Of a stretch of 48,268 nucleotides of DNA, positions 27,199 through 35,376 are shown piece by piece. The first letter of the stretch is position 1; each line of letters begins with the position of its first letter. Location: positions 1-48,268 of the forward strand of contig NZ_ALVZ01000194.1 in assembly GCF_000332055.1 (NCBI RefSeq), in the 5' to 3' direction. The notes under the pieces were generated by a model. It was not told the origin of the DNA and made no database searches. It was given only the letters and a program-made list of their open reading frames with translations. Made by a program: the position numbers and the translations under genes. This DNA is from Xenococcus sp. PCC 7305 (GTDB lineage: Bacteria > Cyanobacteriota > Cyanobacteriia > Cyanobacteriales > Xenococcaceae).

Positions 27199-27233
27199 GG
27201 CAGAAGGCAGAGGGCAGAAGGCAGAAGGCAGAA
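27199..27233. repeat. Heptanucleotide tandem repeat (GGCAGAA/G)5
   Basis: Five copies of GGCAGAA or GGCAGAG just after acsF. The same heptamer recurs at 28835-28862, so one PNPOx-holA gene pair is bracketed by related arrays. Confidence 0.85.
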
Positions 27234-27269
27234 GGCGGCTCTCTGCCCCTCAGGCATTATTTAGAATAC

Positions 27270-27818
27270 TTACTTGCTACTATGCAACTTAATTGGTAAG
27301 CCGTCGATACTTTCGAGGTTATTTTGTTTTTGGTATTCCTGAATTCCCCTTTCCCCTTTGTTTTTTGCCCAGGTGATTAAAGTTTGTCTTTCTTCTTGAA
27401 AATCATAAATCGGGACGCCAAATCCGCAAGAAGTTTGAGCTGATTCGAGATTTAATAAAATTATTTGCCTGGCACCAGGAAAGTTAGTAAACAGAGGGCG
27501 CAGTGTAGCGGCGCGATCGCTTTTAAAGTCGATTACTATACCTTGACCATATAAACGAAGAATCAATGGCTTCTGGGTAAAGCTACAGAACATAATTGTG
27601 ATCCTGCCATTTTCCTGAAGATGGGCTGCTGTTTCGTTGCCACTTCCTGTCAGGTCTAAATAGGCAACAGTTTTATTGTCAATATAGCGAAAAGTATCAA
27701 TCCCCTTGGGGGACAGATTAATTCTGCCTTGGCTCGGTGCTGTGGCAGTGAAAAACATTTTTTGTTGAGCAATAAAATCTCGTAACTCTGTTGTTAGTTC
27801 TGAATAAAATTGAGCCAT
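27270..27818 (-). CDS. Pyridoxamine-5'-phosphate-oxidase-like flavoprotein
   Basis: 182 residues of the split-barrel FMN-binding superfamily. 'FFTATAPSQGRINLSPKGID', 'YLDLTGSGNETAAHLQENGR' and 'ITIMFCSFTQKPLILRLYGQ' follow the pattern of uncharacterised cyanobacterial members rather than true PdxH, so I do not claim vitamin B6 synthesis. It starts 18 bp downstream of the holA stop on the same strand and is probably co-transcribed. Confidence 0.8.
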   Translation of the reverse strand: MAQFYSELTTELRDFIAQQKMFFTATAPSQGRINLSPKGIDTFRYIDNKTVAYLDLTGSGNETAAHLQENGRITIMFCSFTQKPLILRLYGQGIVIDFKSDRAATLRPLFTNFPGARQIILLNLESAQTSCGFGVPIYDFQEERQTLITWAKNKGERGIQEYQKQNNLESIDGLPIKLHSSK

Positions 27819-27836
27819 GATAACGGTTATTTGATT

Positions 27837-28823
27837 CTAAAATAAACTACACAATTCAACAGTTTTGATTTGGAGAATTTCCTTGGCGATCGCGCCTCTT
27901 TTTAGGCCATATTCTAAGGAGAGCAGTATGGGGAGACTAGCTAATAATTGATCGGCAGAAACTGATTGGATTTCTTGATAGATATATTTTAGTCGATTGG
28001 GATTGCCAATCTCTGCCATATTAGCGATAGTTTTGAGTTCTCGTTCCCCTGATTCCCACATCGCTTTGAGGATTGCCCAAGTGCGAAACTGTCTGACCAA
28101 GGTTGCCACAATTCTTAAGGGTGGTTCATTGCGATTGATTAAGTCGTTAACCAGTGACAAAGCCTTTGCTGTTTCGCGATCGCGGATCGCTGCGGCTAAC
28201 TGTAAACTGTTTTGCGTATTGCAAATAACTAAAGCCGACACGGCATCAACATCAATTACTTTATTGGTTGTTGATTGCTCTTGATAAAAAAGACTTAATT
28301 TTTCTAATTCGTTACACAACTGACGAGTATTATTGCCCACAGACTTAGCCAGTAAATCGATCGCACCGGAAGTCAGTTTTACCTGCATTTGGAAGGCGGT
28401 TTGGCGGACATTTCTTTTAATTGCCTCAGTATTCCAATAGGGAATAAAACTAAATTCTTTTACCTGGGCATATTTTTCCAGGAGTTTACTGGATTTTAAA
28501 CGGCGATCAGGTTTTTTACTAGTAGTTAATAGCAAATGGGAAGTCTCAGGAATTACCGGCAAAGTTCGCTGCAATTCTGCCAATAAATCCGCACTGCATT
28601 GTTGGGAAATTGTGGTGTTTTCTAACCAAACAAGACGCCCGCCCATGCCAAAAGGAGGAGTCATTACTTCGTTTAAGCCGTCAATAATTTTTTCGGAATT
28701 GTCACCTGGGTAGCGATGATAATTAAAATCAATCCAGTTAGGATCTAAAATTTGGTTGCGGAGTTCTTTGACAGATTTCGCGATCGCAAATTCATCTTCG
28801 CCCCAATAGAAATAAATAGGCAT
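27837..28823 (-). CDS. holA: DNA polymerase III delta subunit
   Basis: Clamp-loader subunit that opens the beta sliding clamp. 328 residues: N-terminal 'YFYWGEDEFAIAKSVKELRN', then 'FDFNYHRYPGD'-like region ('WIDFNYHRYPGDNSEKI'), 'LLTTSKKPDRRLKSSKLLEK', 'LAKSVGNNTRQLCNELEKLS' and the C-terminal helical collar ('PPLRIVATLVRQFRTWAIL'). All match HolA in order. Start 'MPIYFYWGEDEF' is the only sensible one. Confidence 0.92.
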   Translation of the reverse strand: MPIYFYWGEDEFAIAKSVKELRNQILDPNWIDFNYHRYPGDNSEKIIDGLNEVMTPPFGMGGRLVWLENTTISQQCSADLLAELQRTLPVIPETSHLLLTTSKKPDRRLKSSKLLEKYAQVKEFSFIPYWNTEAIKRNVRQTAFQMQVKLTSGAIDLLAKSVGNNTRQLCNELEKLSLFYQEQSTTNKVIDVDAVSALVICNTQNSLQLAAAIRDRETAKALSLVNDLINRNEPPLRIVATLVRQFRTWAILKAMWESGERELKTIANMAEIGNPNRLKYIYQEIQSVSADQLLASLPILLSLEYGLKRGAIAKEILQIKTVELCSLF

Positions 28824-28834
28824 GATTTTTTGAA

Positions 28835-28862
28835 GGCAGAGGGCAGAGGGCAGAGGGCAGAG
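28835..28862. repeat. Heptanucleotide tandem repeat (GGCAGAG)4
   Basis: Four perfect copies just upstream of holA, related to the array at 27199-27233. Confidence 0.85.
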
Positions 28863-28974
28863 GGTAGGGAGATTATTTTGAAAGTTTGTTAATAGCTGAG
28901 ACTAAATTTATCTGGAACGTTGAACAACTACCAAGAAAATCAAATTTTTCCAATTCACTTGTCAACACTTTGTC

Positions 28975-29030
28975 GGGGGTCTGGGGAGGACAGCGTCCCC
29001 AGTGGGGGGTCTGGGGGGCTAGTCCCCCAG
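28975..29030. repeat. G-rich double-hairpin repeat
   Basis: Two adjacent hairpins: CTGGGG/CCCCAG (28981-28986 with 28997-29002) and CTGGGGG/CCCCCAG (29011-29017 with 29024-29030), joined by TGGGGGGT. This type of GGGGGTCTGGGGG element is dispersed in many cyanobacterial genomes. Located between mraY and holA; short overlapping ORFs on both strands here are artefacts of the repeat. Confidence 0.7.
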
Positions 29031-29096
29031 TAGCATTTACGGATTTGATTGATATTTTGGAGACAACAATATTCATTTTGCGTAAGTCCTAAATGT

Positions 29097-30194
29097 TTAA
29101 CGCCAAAAGTAAGCTAGAACCACTAACAAAATATTAGCAACATAAAAGCTGCCCACAACTTGCGTTTCGCTCCAACCACTCAACTCGAAATGATGATGAA
29201 TTGGGGCCATTTTCAAAAGACGTTTTCCCTTGCCCTCAGCATCTTTAGTCGCTTTGTAATAGAGAACTTGCGCAATTACCGAAATCGATTCGAGAAAGAA
29301 AATACCACTGACCACAAACAAAGCCCAAAGATTGCCACTAAGTAACCCCACAGCGGCCAGAGAGCCTCCAAGAGCCAAAGAGCCAGTGTCTCCCATAAAA
29401 ACCTGAGCTCGATTGTGATTATGACGCAAAAAGCCTATACAAGCACCACTCATGCAAACACAGAAAAGCATTAGGTCAGGATGGGATGGAGCAACAATGA
29501 TTCCTAAACCAAAAAACGCGATCGCGCTGGTGCCTGCGGCTAAACCATCCACTCCATCGGTTAAATTAGTAGCATTGCTTTCGGCCGCCAAGACAAATCC
29601 TGTCAAGGGAAAAAATAATAATCCCAGTTTGAGAACTAAACCTCCAGGAAGTTCTACATCGGCGATCGCAGGAAACTTTTGCCACCAGAGCCAAACACAG
29701 AACAAAAGCGCGATCGCAATTTGGAGAGTCAGCTTCATTTTCGGGGAAATACCCTTATTCGATTTGCGCCGCAAAACTTGCCAATCATCAAACCAACCGA
29801 TAAAACCATAACCGAGAGTAACCAAAGAAACTGCGATCGCATCCAAGGTAAAATTAGTCCAAAAAACTGCGATGATCACCGCTACAGGAATAAAGAAAAT
29901 TCCTCCCATAGTGGGAGTTCCGGCTTTTTTGAGATGAGTTTGGGGCCCGTCTTCTTGAATGATCTGCCCAGTTTTAAGTTGGCGCAGTAAAGGCACCACC
30001 CAATAACCCAAGATGCCACTAGTCAGAGCACAAATCAGGAAAGGAAAAGTAATAAATTCCGCTAAACTTGCCCTCCCTTCGTTGAGCCAATCAAAAAAAA
30101 TCGCCCATACCCCAAGGGTACAAGCTAGTAAAACCAAAAGATTAGCCCCAGAAAGATCGAGGGGCTTTACAGGAGAGATCGATTTAATGTCCAC
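29097..30194 (-). CDS. mraY: Phospho-N-acetylmuramoyl-pentapeptide transferase
   Basis: Inner-membrane enzyme that makes lipid I by moving phospho-MurNAc-pentapeptide onto undecaprenyl phosphate. 365 residues, about ten membrane helices. Active-site motifs present: Asp136-Asp137 ('GWFDDWQVL'), 'NATNLTDGVDGLAAG' (207-221), 'MGDTGSLALGG' (267-277) and the histidine motif 'PIHHHFELSGW' (331-341). No other mur genes are next to it, so the dcw cluster is dispersed here. Confidence 0.96.
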   Translation of the reverse strand: MDIKSISPVKPLDLSGANLLVLLACTLGVWAIFFDWLNEGRASLAEFITFPFLICALTSGILGYWVVPLLRQLKTGQIIQEDGPQTHLKKAGTPTMGGIFFIPVAVIIAVFWTNFTLDAIAVSLVTLGYGFIGWFDDWQVLRRKSNKGISPKMKLTLQIAIALLFCVWLWWQKFPAIADVELPGGLVLKLGLLFFPLTGFVLAAESNATNLTDGVDGLAAGTSAIAFFGLGIIVAPSHPDLMLFCVCMSGACIGFLRHNHNRAQVFMGDTGSLALGGSLAAVGLLSGNLWALFVVSGIFFLESISVIAQVLYYKATKDAEGKGKRLLKMAPIHHHFELSGWSETQVVGSFYVANILLVVLAYFWR

Positions 30195-30275
30195 AATGAT
30201 TGTTTAGTTAGAGAGATCGCCATCAAACAGATATAACTTATCGTTCTTACTTCAAATCGTCTATCCCATGGCAAA

Positions 30276-30500
30276 TTAATCTTCGTCCAAATCTGTATCA
30301 TAATCATCATTATCGAGCAACTCCTCGACATCATCTTGAGAGCTAGTAAGTTTTTTAACTTCGGGCTCACGTTCTCTGGGAATTAGTCGGTTATTGGACT
30401 CTAGCCAATCTAATAAAGAGGCTTGTTGCTTGAGGGGAATGACAATTGCTGGTTCGAAACGGGCTTCTTGAGACAGGGCTGGGTTTTTAAATTCTTCCAT
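30276..30500 (-). CDS. DUF3134 family protein
   Basis: 74 residues, acidic at the C-terminus ('LLDNDDYDTDLDED'). 'PAIVIPLKQQASLLDWLESN' followed by 'NRLIPRE' is the DUF3134 core, a small cyanobacterial family of unknown function. It stands 81 bp upstream of mraY on the same strand. Confidence 0.85.
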   Translation of the reverse strand: MEEFKNPALSQEARFEPAIVIPLKQQASLLDWLESNNRLIPREREPEVKKLTSSQDDVEELLDNDDYDTDLDED

Positions 30501-30587
30501 AATTAATAGTATCTTAGCTTAACCAATAGATTAGGAGCGGCTCTCCAGCTTACATTATCGCTTGAGCAACCATCAATTAACAATATT

Positions 30588-30610
30588 AAAGAAGGGGCGG
30601 AATACGCCCC
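30588..30610 (-). terminator. Terminator of psbI
   Basis: GGGGCG (30594-30599) and CGCCCC (30605-30610) form a 6-bp GC stem with a 5-nt loop; on the minus strand it is followed by TTCTTTAATATTG. It lies about 48 bp beyond the psbI stop. Confidence 0.65.
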
Positions 30611-30657
30611 GTAAAATTATGGTTTTGTACCTTTTATTAATTTCTTGTATTTTTATC

Positions 30658-30774
30658 TTATTCGCCGTCTGAACCACCAGGGTTACGAGAGGGATCGCTA
30701 GAAAGAAATCCGAATATGAATAAACCAATAAAGAAAAATACTGTGATATAAACAACTATTTTGAGAGTGAGCAT
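30658..30774 (-). CDS. psbI: Photosystem II protein I
   Basis: 38-residue single-TM subunit bound to D1 early in photosystem II assembly. The translation '[20 protein letters not shown]' followed by '[18 protein letters not shown]' has the strongly conserved '[13 protein letters not shown]' end; only the last few residues differ from the usual 'RKDxE'. Short ORF missed at common length cut-offs. Flanked by its own terminator and an upstream region without genes. Confidence 0.95.
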   Translation of the reverse strand: MLTLKIVVYITVFFFIGLFIFGFLSSDPSRNPGGSDGE

Positions 30775-30903
30775 TTTTATTCTCCTATAAACCTGCAATA
30801 AATCTTACCAAAGAATAAGTTGCTAAAGTTTACCAATAATTGATTATTGTTGATGTAAATTAAAAAAATGTATTAAACCAATCACTCAAATTCCCGAAAA
30901 ACC

Positions 30904-31593
30904 ATGAAAATTCTTGTAGTTGAAGACGATGAAAGGATTAGTGACGCTGTAGTTGAATATCTTGGAGAACTTCATTATGCAGTTGAAGCAGTCTATGATG
31001 GGCAATCTGCCTGGGATTTGTTGGAGGCATTTACCTACGATTTAATTTTGCTTGATGTAATGCTCCCGATCATGGATGGAGTTACTCTGTGCAGGAAACT
31101 ACGTGCCAAAGGATTTGAGATTCCCATTTTGATGTTGACAGCTAGAGATACTATTGGCGATAAAGTAGACGGTTTAGATGCTGGAGCAGATGATTATCTA
31201 GTTAAACCTTTTGAGTTACCCGAATTATCCGCCAGAATTCGCGCTTTACTGCGCAGAGGAGCGGCCACCGCGCCCCCGATCCTCAGTTGGGGAGATTTGA
31301 GCCTCAATCCCAGTAGCTGTGAAGTATATTATGGCGAGCAGTTACTTCCCCTTAGTCCCAAAGAATATAAGCTGCTAGAATTTTTCCTGCGTAATGGGAG
31401 AAGAGTGTTTAGTCGCGCTCAGATTTTGGAGCATCTTTGGGCTTTTGAACAATTACCAGAAGAAGCTACTGTAAAAGCTCATATTCGTGGCCTAAGACAA
31501 AAATTGGAAGCCTCTGGCGCCCCCAGTGACATCATTGAAACTGTTTATGGTTTGGGTTATCGACTCAAAGAAGAACCAGCCAATATAGCCTAG
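30904..31593 (+). CDS. OmpR/PhoB-family response regulator
   Basis: 229-residue DNA-binding response regulator. The receiver domain (1-118) has the acidic pocket Glu7-Asp8-Asp9, phosphoacceptor Asp51 ('LLDVMLP'), Thr79 and Lys101 ('LVKPF'). The winged-helix output domain (about 130-225) shows 'LSPKEYKLLEFFLRNGRRVF' and the 'HIRGLRQKLE' recognition region, ending 'VYGLGYRLKEE'. No histidine kinase gene is adjacent, so its partner lies elsewhere. Target genes cannot be told from this sequence. Confidence 0.93.
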   Translation: MKILVVEDDERISDAVVEYLGELHYAVEAVYDGQSAWDLLEAFTYDLILLDVMLPIMDGVTLCRKLRAKGFEIPILMLTARDTIGDKVDGLDAGADDYLVKPFELPELSARIRALLRRGAATAPPILSWGDLSLNPSSCEVYYGEQLLPLSPKEYKLLEFFLRNGRRVFSRAQILEHLWAFEQLPEEATVKAHIRGLRQKLEASGAPSDIIETVYGLGYRLKEEPANIA

Positions 31594-31611
31594 TAAGCAT
31601 ATATAGCCCTT

Positions 31612-31728
31612 CTTTAGTTAGTTAAGATGCATAAGACTCGGCTTTAGGGAACAGGGAACAGGGAACAGGGAACAGGGAACAGGGAACAGGGAACAGGTTG
31701 TACCTTAATTAATTTGAGAAACGCTATA
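31612..31728. repeat. MITE-like element, copy 2, with (GGGAACA)7 core
   Basis: About 117 bp with imperfect inverted ends (TATAGCCCTTCTTTAGTTAG and, reversed, TATAGCGTTTCTCAAATTAA). Seven perfect GGGAACA heptamers occupy 31647-31695. It matches 11992-12099. The right end lies 10 bp before the start of the following aminotransferase gene, so it may supply part of its leader. Confidence 0.7.
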
Positions 31729-31738
31729 AAATGGAGCA

Positions 31739-32926
31739 GTGGGATTGTCTCAGGAAAAACTAAAATTTAATTCTCGTATGGCAGCGGTGCAATCACCGTT
31801 AATTCCCGTAGTTGGAGAACTAATTCGACGCAACCCAGGAACCATTTCCCTCGGACAAGGAGTTGTTTCCTATGCTCCTCCCCCAGAGGCGATCGCATCT
31901 ATTACAGAATTTTTAGCAGCGACCGCTAATCACAAATATCAGGCAGTAGAAGGAATTCCCCCTTTAATCAATGCGATCGCAAAGAAACTAGAAGCCGAAA
32001 ACAAAATTGCCATCAACCAAGATAATGCGATCGTAGTGACAGCCGGCAGTAACATGGCCTTTCTGACCACTATATTTGCCATTACGTCCCCAGGAGAGGA
32101 AATTATCCTCAATACTCCCTATTATTTCAATCATGAAATGGCAATTACCATGGCAAGCTGCCAGCCCGTACTAGTTCCCACCGACGCCAATTATCAACTG
32201 CAACCAAATAAGATCAAGCAGGCAATTACCAGCAAAACCAAAGCCGTAGTAACTATTTCGCCTAATAACCCTACGGGAGTGGTTTACGATCCCCCAGCCT
32301 TAAAAGAAGTCAATCAAATTTGTCATGAGCAGGGTATTTATCATATTAGCGATGAGACCTATGAATATTTTACTTATGACGGCATCAAACATATTTCTCC
32401 CGCTTCATTTCCTGATAGTCAAGATCATACGATTTCCCTTTTTAGTCTGTCGAAAGCTTATGGCTTTGCTAGCTGGCGTATTGGTTATATGGTAATTCCC
32501 CAGCATCTGTTGATGGCCGTGAAAAAAGCCCAGGATACGAATCTGATTTGTCCTCCTGTAGTCTCACAATATGCCGCTTTAGGAGCAATCAAAACTGGCA
32601 TTGCTTACTGTCAAAAACACCTGCCAAGTATAATTTCGGTTCGAGAAAAATTGCTGCAAGAACTGAGCACGATAAAAGACATTTGCACAGTAGCTCCAAC
32701 CGCAGGGGCCTTTTATTTATTTCTCAAAATTAAGACAGAAATTTCTGATTTTGAGTTAGTCAAGAAATTAATTGAAGAATATAAAGTAGCTGTGCTACCA
32801 GGAAGCACTTTTGGTATGGATAGTGGCTGTTATATCCGATTGGCCTATGGTGCTTTAGAACCGGAAACGGCGATCGAAGCGATCCAACGACTGGTTAGAG
32901 GATTACAAGAGATTACCAAGACGTAA
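31739..32926 (+). CDS. PLP-dependent aminotransferase, class I/II
   Basis: 395 residues of the aspartate-aminotransferase fold I family. PLP-binding residues: Asn177 ('SPNNPTG'), Asp205 and Tyr208 ('SDETYEYF'), Schiff-base Lys239 ('SLSKAYGFASWRIGY') and Arg247. The substrate is not evident; related proteins act on aspartate, aromatic acids or methionine-cycle keto acids. The start is GTG 31739, weakly supported; TTG 31745 is also possible. A MITE-like element abuts the start. Confidence 0.87.
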   Translation: MGLSQEKLKFNSRMAAVQSPLIPVVGELIRRNPGTISLGQGVVSYAPPPEAIASITEFLAATANHKYQAVEGIPPLINAIAKKLEAENKIAINQDNAIVVTAGSNMAFLTTIFAITSPGEEIILNTPYYFNHEMAITMASCQPVLVPTDANYQLQPNKIKQAITSKTKAVVTISPNNPTGVVYDPPALKEVNQICHEQGIYHISDETYEYFTYDGIKHISPASFPDSQDHTISLFSLSKAYGFASWRIGYMVIPQHLLMAVKKAQDTNLICPPVVSQYAALGAIKTGIAYCQKHLPSIISVREKLLQELSTIKDICTVAPTAGAFYLFLKIKTEISDFELVKKLIEEYKVAVLPGSTFGMDSGCYIRLAYGALEPETAIEAIQRLVRGLQEITKT

Positions 32927-32965
32927 CTTTGTGCCTTAAAAATATGCCCCATGGGTTTGAGAACT

Positions 32966-32998
32966 GCCATTAACAACTAGGTTAGTATTATTAATGGC
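32966..32998 (+). terminator. Hairpin after the aminotransferase gene
   Basis: GCCATTAA (32966-32973) and TTAATGGC (32991-32998) are a perfect 8-bp inverted repeat with a 17-nt loop, 40-72 bp after the stop. There is no immediate T-run, so it may be a weak terminator or an operator for the next gene. Confidence 0.4.
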
Positions 32999-33044
32999 TA
33001 TGTTTAGGTAGCTTTTAATTAAAAGCTTTGACGATAATTAATTT

Positions 33045-34457
33045 ATGAAAATCAGCGAACTAATCAAACAGCGCAGTCTAGAGAATTTCACCCTACATGA
33101 AGAGCATCTGAACAACCAGATGGTCAATGTCTTGAAAACCATTGGTTTTAATCGCAACTATGTCAAAGCTGAAGGCCCTTATTTGTTCGATGACCAAGAT
33201 AACCGCTACCTAGATTTGCTCAGTGGTTTCGGGGTGTTTGCTCTAGGTCGTAACCATCCTCAAGTTGTGCAAACACTTCAAGATGTCCTGAGTGCCAATT
33301 TACCAAATCTTGTTCAGTTAGATGTTTCTTTGCTTTCTGGTTTATTGGCCGAAAAATTAGTTGAGATTGTGCCCGATGGCCTAGAGAGAATTTTCTTTGC
33401 CAATTCGGGAACCGAAACTGTGGAAGCTGCTATTAAATTTAGCCGTTATGCTACTGGTCGTTCCAAGATTATCTACTGCCAAGGTGGTTATCACGGACTG
33501 AGCTTGGGTTCTCTCTCCGCCACAGGCGATCCTTATTTTCGAGAAGGATTTGGCCCTTTATTACCAGATTTTATTGAAGTTCCTTTCGGAGATTTGGCGG
33601 CTCTGGAAAAGGCTCTGGCGGGCAAAGATGTCGCGGCATTTATCACCGAACCAATCCAAGGTCATGGTGTCTGGATTCCTGAAGCAAGTTATCTACCTGG
33701 AGCAGCGGAACTTTGTCGTAAATATGGCGCGCTTTTAATTGCTGATGAAGTGCAAACTGGTTTGGGTCGTACAGGAAAATGGTGGGCTGTCGAACATTGG
33801 GGTGTTGAGCCAGATATTCTCTGCATGGCCAAAGCACTTTCGGGGGGATTTGTTCCTGTGGGTGCAGTTGCTTGCCGACAATGGATTTTTGACAAGGTAT
33901 TCAATCGACTAGATCGAGCGGTTGTGCATGGAAGTACTTTTAGTAAAAATAATTTGGCAATGGCTGCTGGGCTCGCTACGTTGGAAGTTCTGGAAGAGGA
34001 AAAACTCATTGCCAAATCTGCTCGGATGGGGGCAAGCATTATTGCTGAATTGCAACCATTAACTAAAGAATATGAATGCCTCAAAGAAGTGCGGGGCTTG
34101 GGCATGATGATGGCATTGGAATTTTCGGAACCTCGTAGTTGGTCGTTAAAAATGTCTTGGAAAATGCTGGAGGCGGCAAATAAAGGTTTGTTCTCGCAAA
34201 TGATTACTGTTCCCCTGTTTGCTCGTCATCGTATTCTGTCTCAAGTTGCGGGACATGGCATGAACATTGTTAAATTTATGCCAACACTTACTTTAGGGGA
34301 TGATGACCGTCGCTGGATGATTGAAGGGGTTAAGGATGTGGTTGCTGATGCCCATCGGGTTCCTGGGGCAGCTTGGGATTTTGGGAAAACCTTGGCAACT
34401 CAAGCAATTAAGATGAAAACGAAGGCAGAGGGGAAAAAGCAGAGCTTACAGAGGTAA
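33045..34457 (+). CDS. Class-III PLP-dependent aminotransferase
   Basis: 470 residues of the ornithine/4-aminobutyrate aminotransferase group. Motifs: 'LSGFGVFALGRNHPQV' (59-74), 'FFANSGTETVEAAIKFSR' (117-134), Asp234 in 'LIADEVQTGLGRTG', Schiff-base Lys263 in 'MAKALSGGFVPVG' and 'HGSTFSKNNLAMAAGLATL'. The long N-terminal lead and C-terminal tail are not typical of ArgD or GABA transaminase. Hopanoid-type HpnO aminotransferases are one alternative I cannot rule out. It heads a run of four genes with gaps of 16, -4 and 3 bp, so co-transcription is likely. Confidence 0.85.
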   Translation: MKISELIKQRSLENFTLHEEHLNNQMVNVLKTIGFNRNYVKAEGPYLFDDQDNRYLDLLSGFGVFALGRNHPQVVQTLQDVLSANLPNLVQLDVSLLSGLLAEKLVEIVPDGLERIFFANSGTETVEAAIKFSRYATGRSKIIYCQGGYHGLSLGSLSATGDPYFREGFGPLLPDFIEVPFGDLAALEKALAGKDVAAFITEPIQGHGVWIPEASYLPGAAELCRKYGALLIADEVQTGLGRTGKWWAVEHWGVEPDILCMAKALSGGFVPVGAVACRQWIFDKVFNRLDRAVVHGSTFSKNNLAMAAGLATLEVLEEEKLIAKSARMGASIIAELQPLTKEYECLKEVRGLGMMMALEFSEPRSWSLKMSWKMLEAANKGLFSQMITVPLFARHRILSQVAGHGMNIVKFMPTLTLGDDDRRWMIEGVKDVVADAHRVPGAAWDFGKTLATQAIKMKTKAEGKKQSLQR

Positions 34458-34473
34458 TATTAAAGTCTTAATT

Positions 34474-35376
34474 ATGATAGAAAAATTCTCTGTAGTTTTT
34501 GTCGGACAAGAGGACTATCAACTGTCTCAAGATGAAACAATGGGGACTAAATCTAAATTTTGGTTTAAGCATCAAGAATTAGGTCGCTGTCTCTATAAGT
34601 ATATTAGACCCAATACAGGAGAGGATTGGGCAGAGAAAGTAGCCGAACAAATATGCGAACTTTTAGGACTTCCCCATGCCAACTATAAGCTAGCTGAAAC
34701 TTGGGATAAAAATTATGGGACTGTGTCGCCAAACTTTCTTCCTCAAGGTGGTGCCTTGATTCACGGCAATGAAATCTTAACTCCTCTAATTCCCAATTAT
34801 CCCACTTATGAAACCTATAATGCTTCACAACACACAATTGATGTGGTTATTAATGCTATTGAATCGAGTGACGTGCGGTTGCCTCCAGATTGGAATGCTT
34901 TAGAAGGAATTGAAACAGCTAGAGATTTATTTATTGGATATATTTTATTAGATGCTTTGATTGGCAATGGCGATCGCCATCATGAAAACTGGGGTTTTGT
35001 CAGGATTATATCGACTCATTCACCCGATATACTTTATCTATCTCCAACCTATGACCATGCTTCTTGTCTGGGGAGAGAATTGTTAGACTCCAAACGCCAG
35101 ACACGTTCTATAACATCCTATGCCAAAAAATGTGTTTCGGCATTCTATCGAGATGTGAATGATAAAAAGCCATTGGGGACATTTGAATTATTTAAGGAAT
35201 TAGCCAGTCGATATCCTAAAACTTCCGAAGTCTGGTTAAATCGTCTTACGAGTATCTCAAAGGAAAATATAAACTTAATCTTACAAGCTATTCCCTCAGA
35301 ACGTATTTCTCCCACAGCAGCAAAATTTGCGCAAGACATTCTGATATTTAATCAAAATCGGCTTTTATCCTTGTGA
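34474..35376 (+). CDS. HipA-like Ser/Thr protein kinase domain protein
   Basis: 300 residues that match the C-terminal kinase part of HipA without its N-terminal subdomain. Candidate catalytic features: ATP-anchoring Lys42 ('CLYKYIRP'), a Glu in the following helix ('DWAEKVAEQICELLGLP'), a loop 'GTVSPNFL' like the regulatory serine loop of HipA, catalytic loop 'IGNGDRHHENWGF' (Asp167, Asn172) and metal-binding Asp194 in 'YDHASCLG'. HipA/HipT kinases phosphorylate translation factors such as GltX or TrpS and arrest growth. Downstream, overlapping by 4 bp (GTGA), is a HipA-N/HIRAN protein. No HTH HipB gene is visible. Confidence 0.82.
   Translation: MIEKFSVVFVGQEDYQLSQDETMGTKSKFWFKHQELGRCLYKYIRPNTGEDWAEKVAEQICELLGLPHANYKLAETWDKNYGTVSPNFLPQGGALIHGNEILTPLIPNYPTYETYNASQHTIDVVINAIESSDVRLPPDWNALEGIETARDLFIGYILLDALIGNGDRHHENWGFVRIISTHSPDILYLSPTYDHASCLGRELLDSKRQTRSITSYAKKCVSAFYRDVNDKKPLGTFELFKELASRYPKTSEVWLNRLTSISKENINLILQAIPSERISPTAAKFAQDILIFNQNRLLSL

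Noticed and set aside
28873-29092. Overlapping ~67-residue ORFs on both strands between holA and mraY
   Set aside because: They run through the G-rich hairpin repeat, look like no known protein and have no ribosome-binding site; treated as repeat artefacts.
31647-31695. Tandem heptamers as a CRISPR-like array
   Set aside because: Seven-base units without spacers are STRR repeats; no CRISPR repeats or cas genes were seen anywhere in the window.
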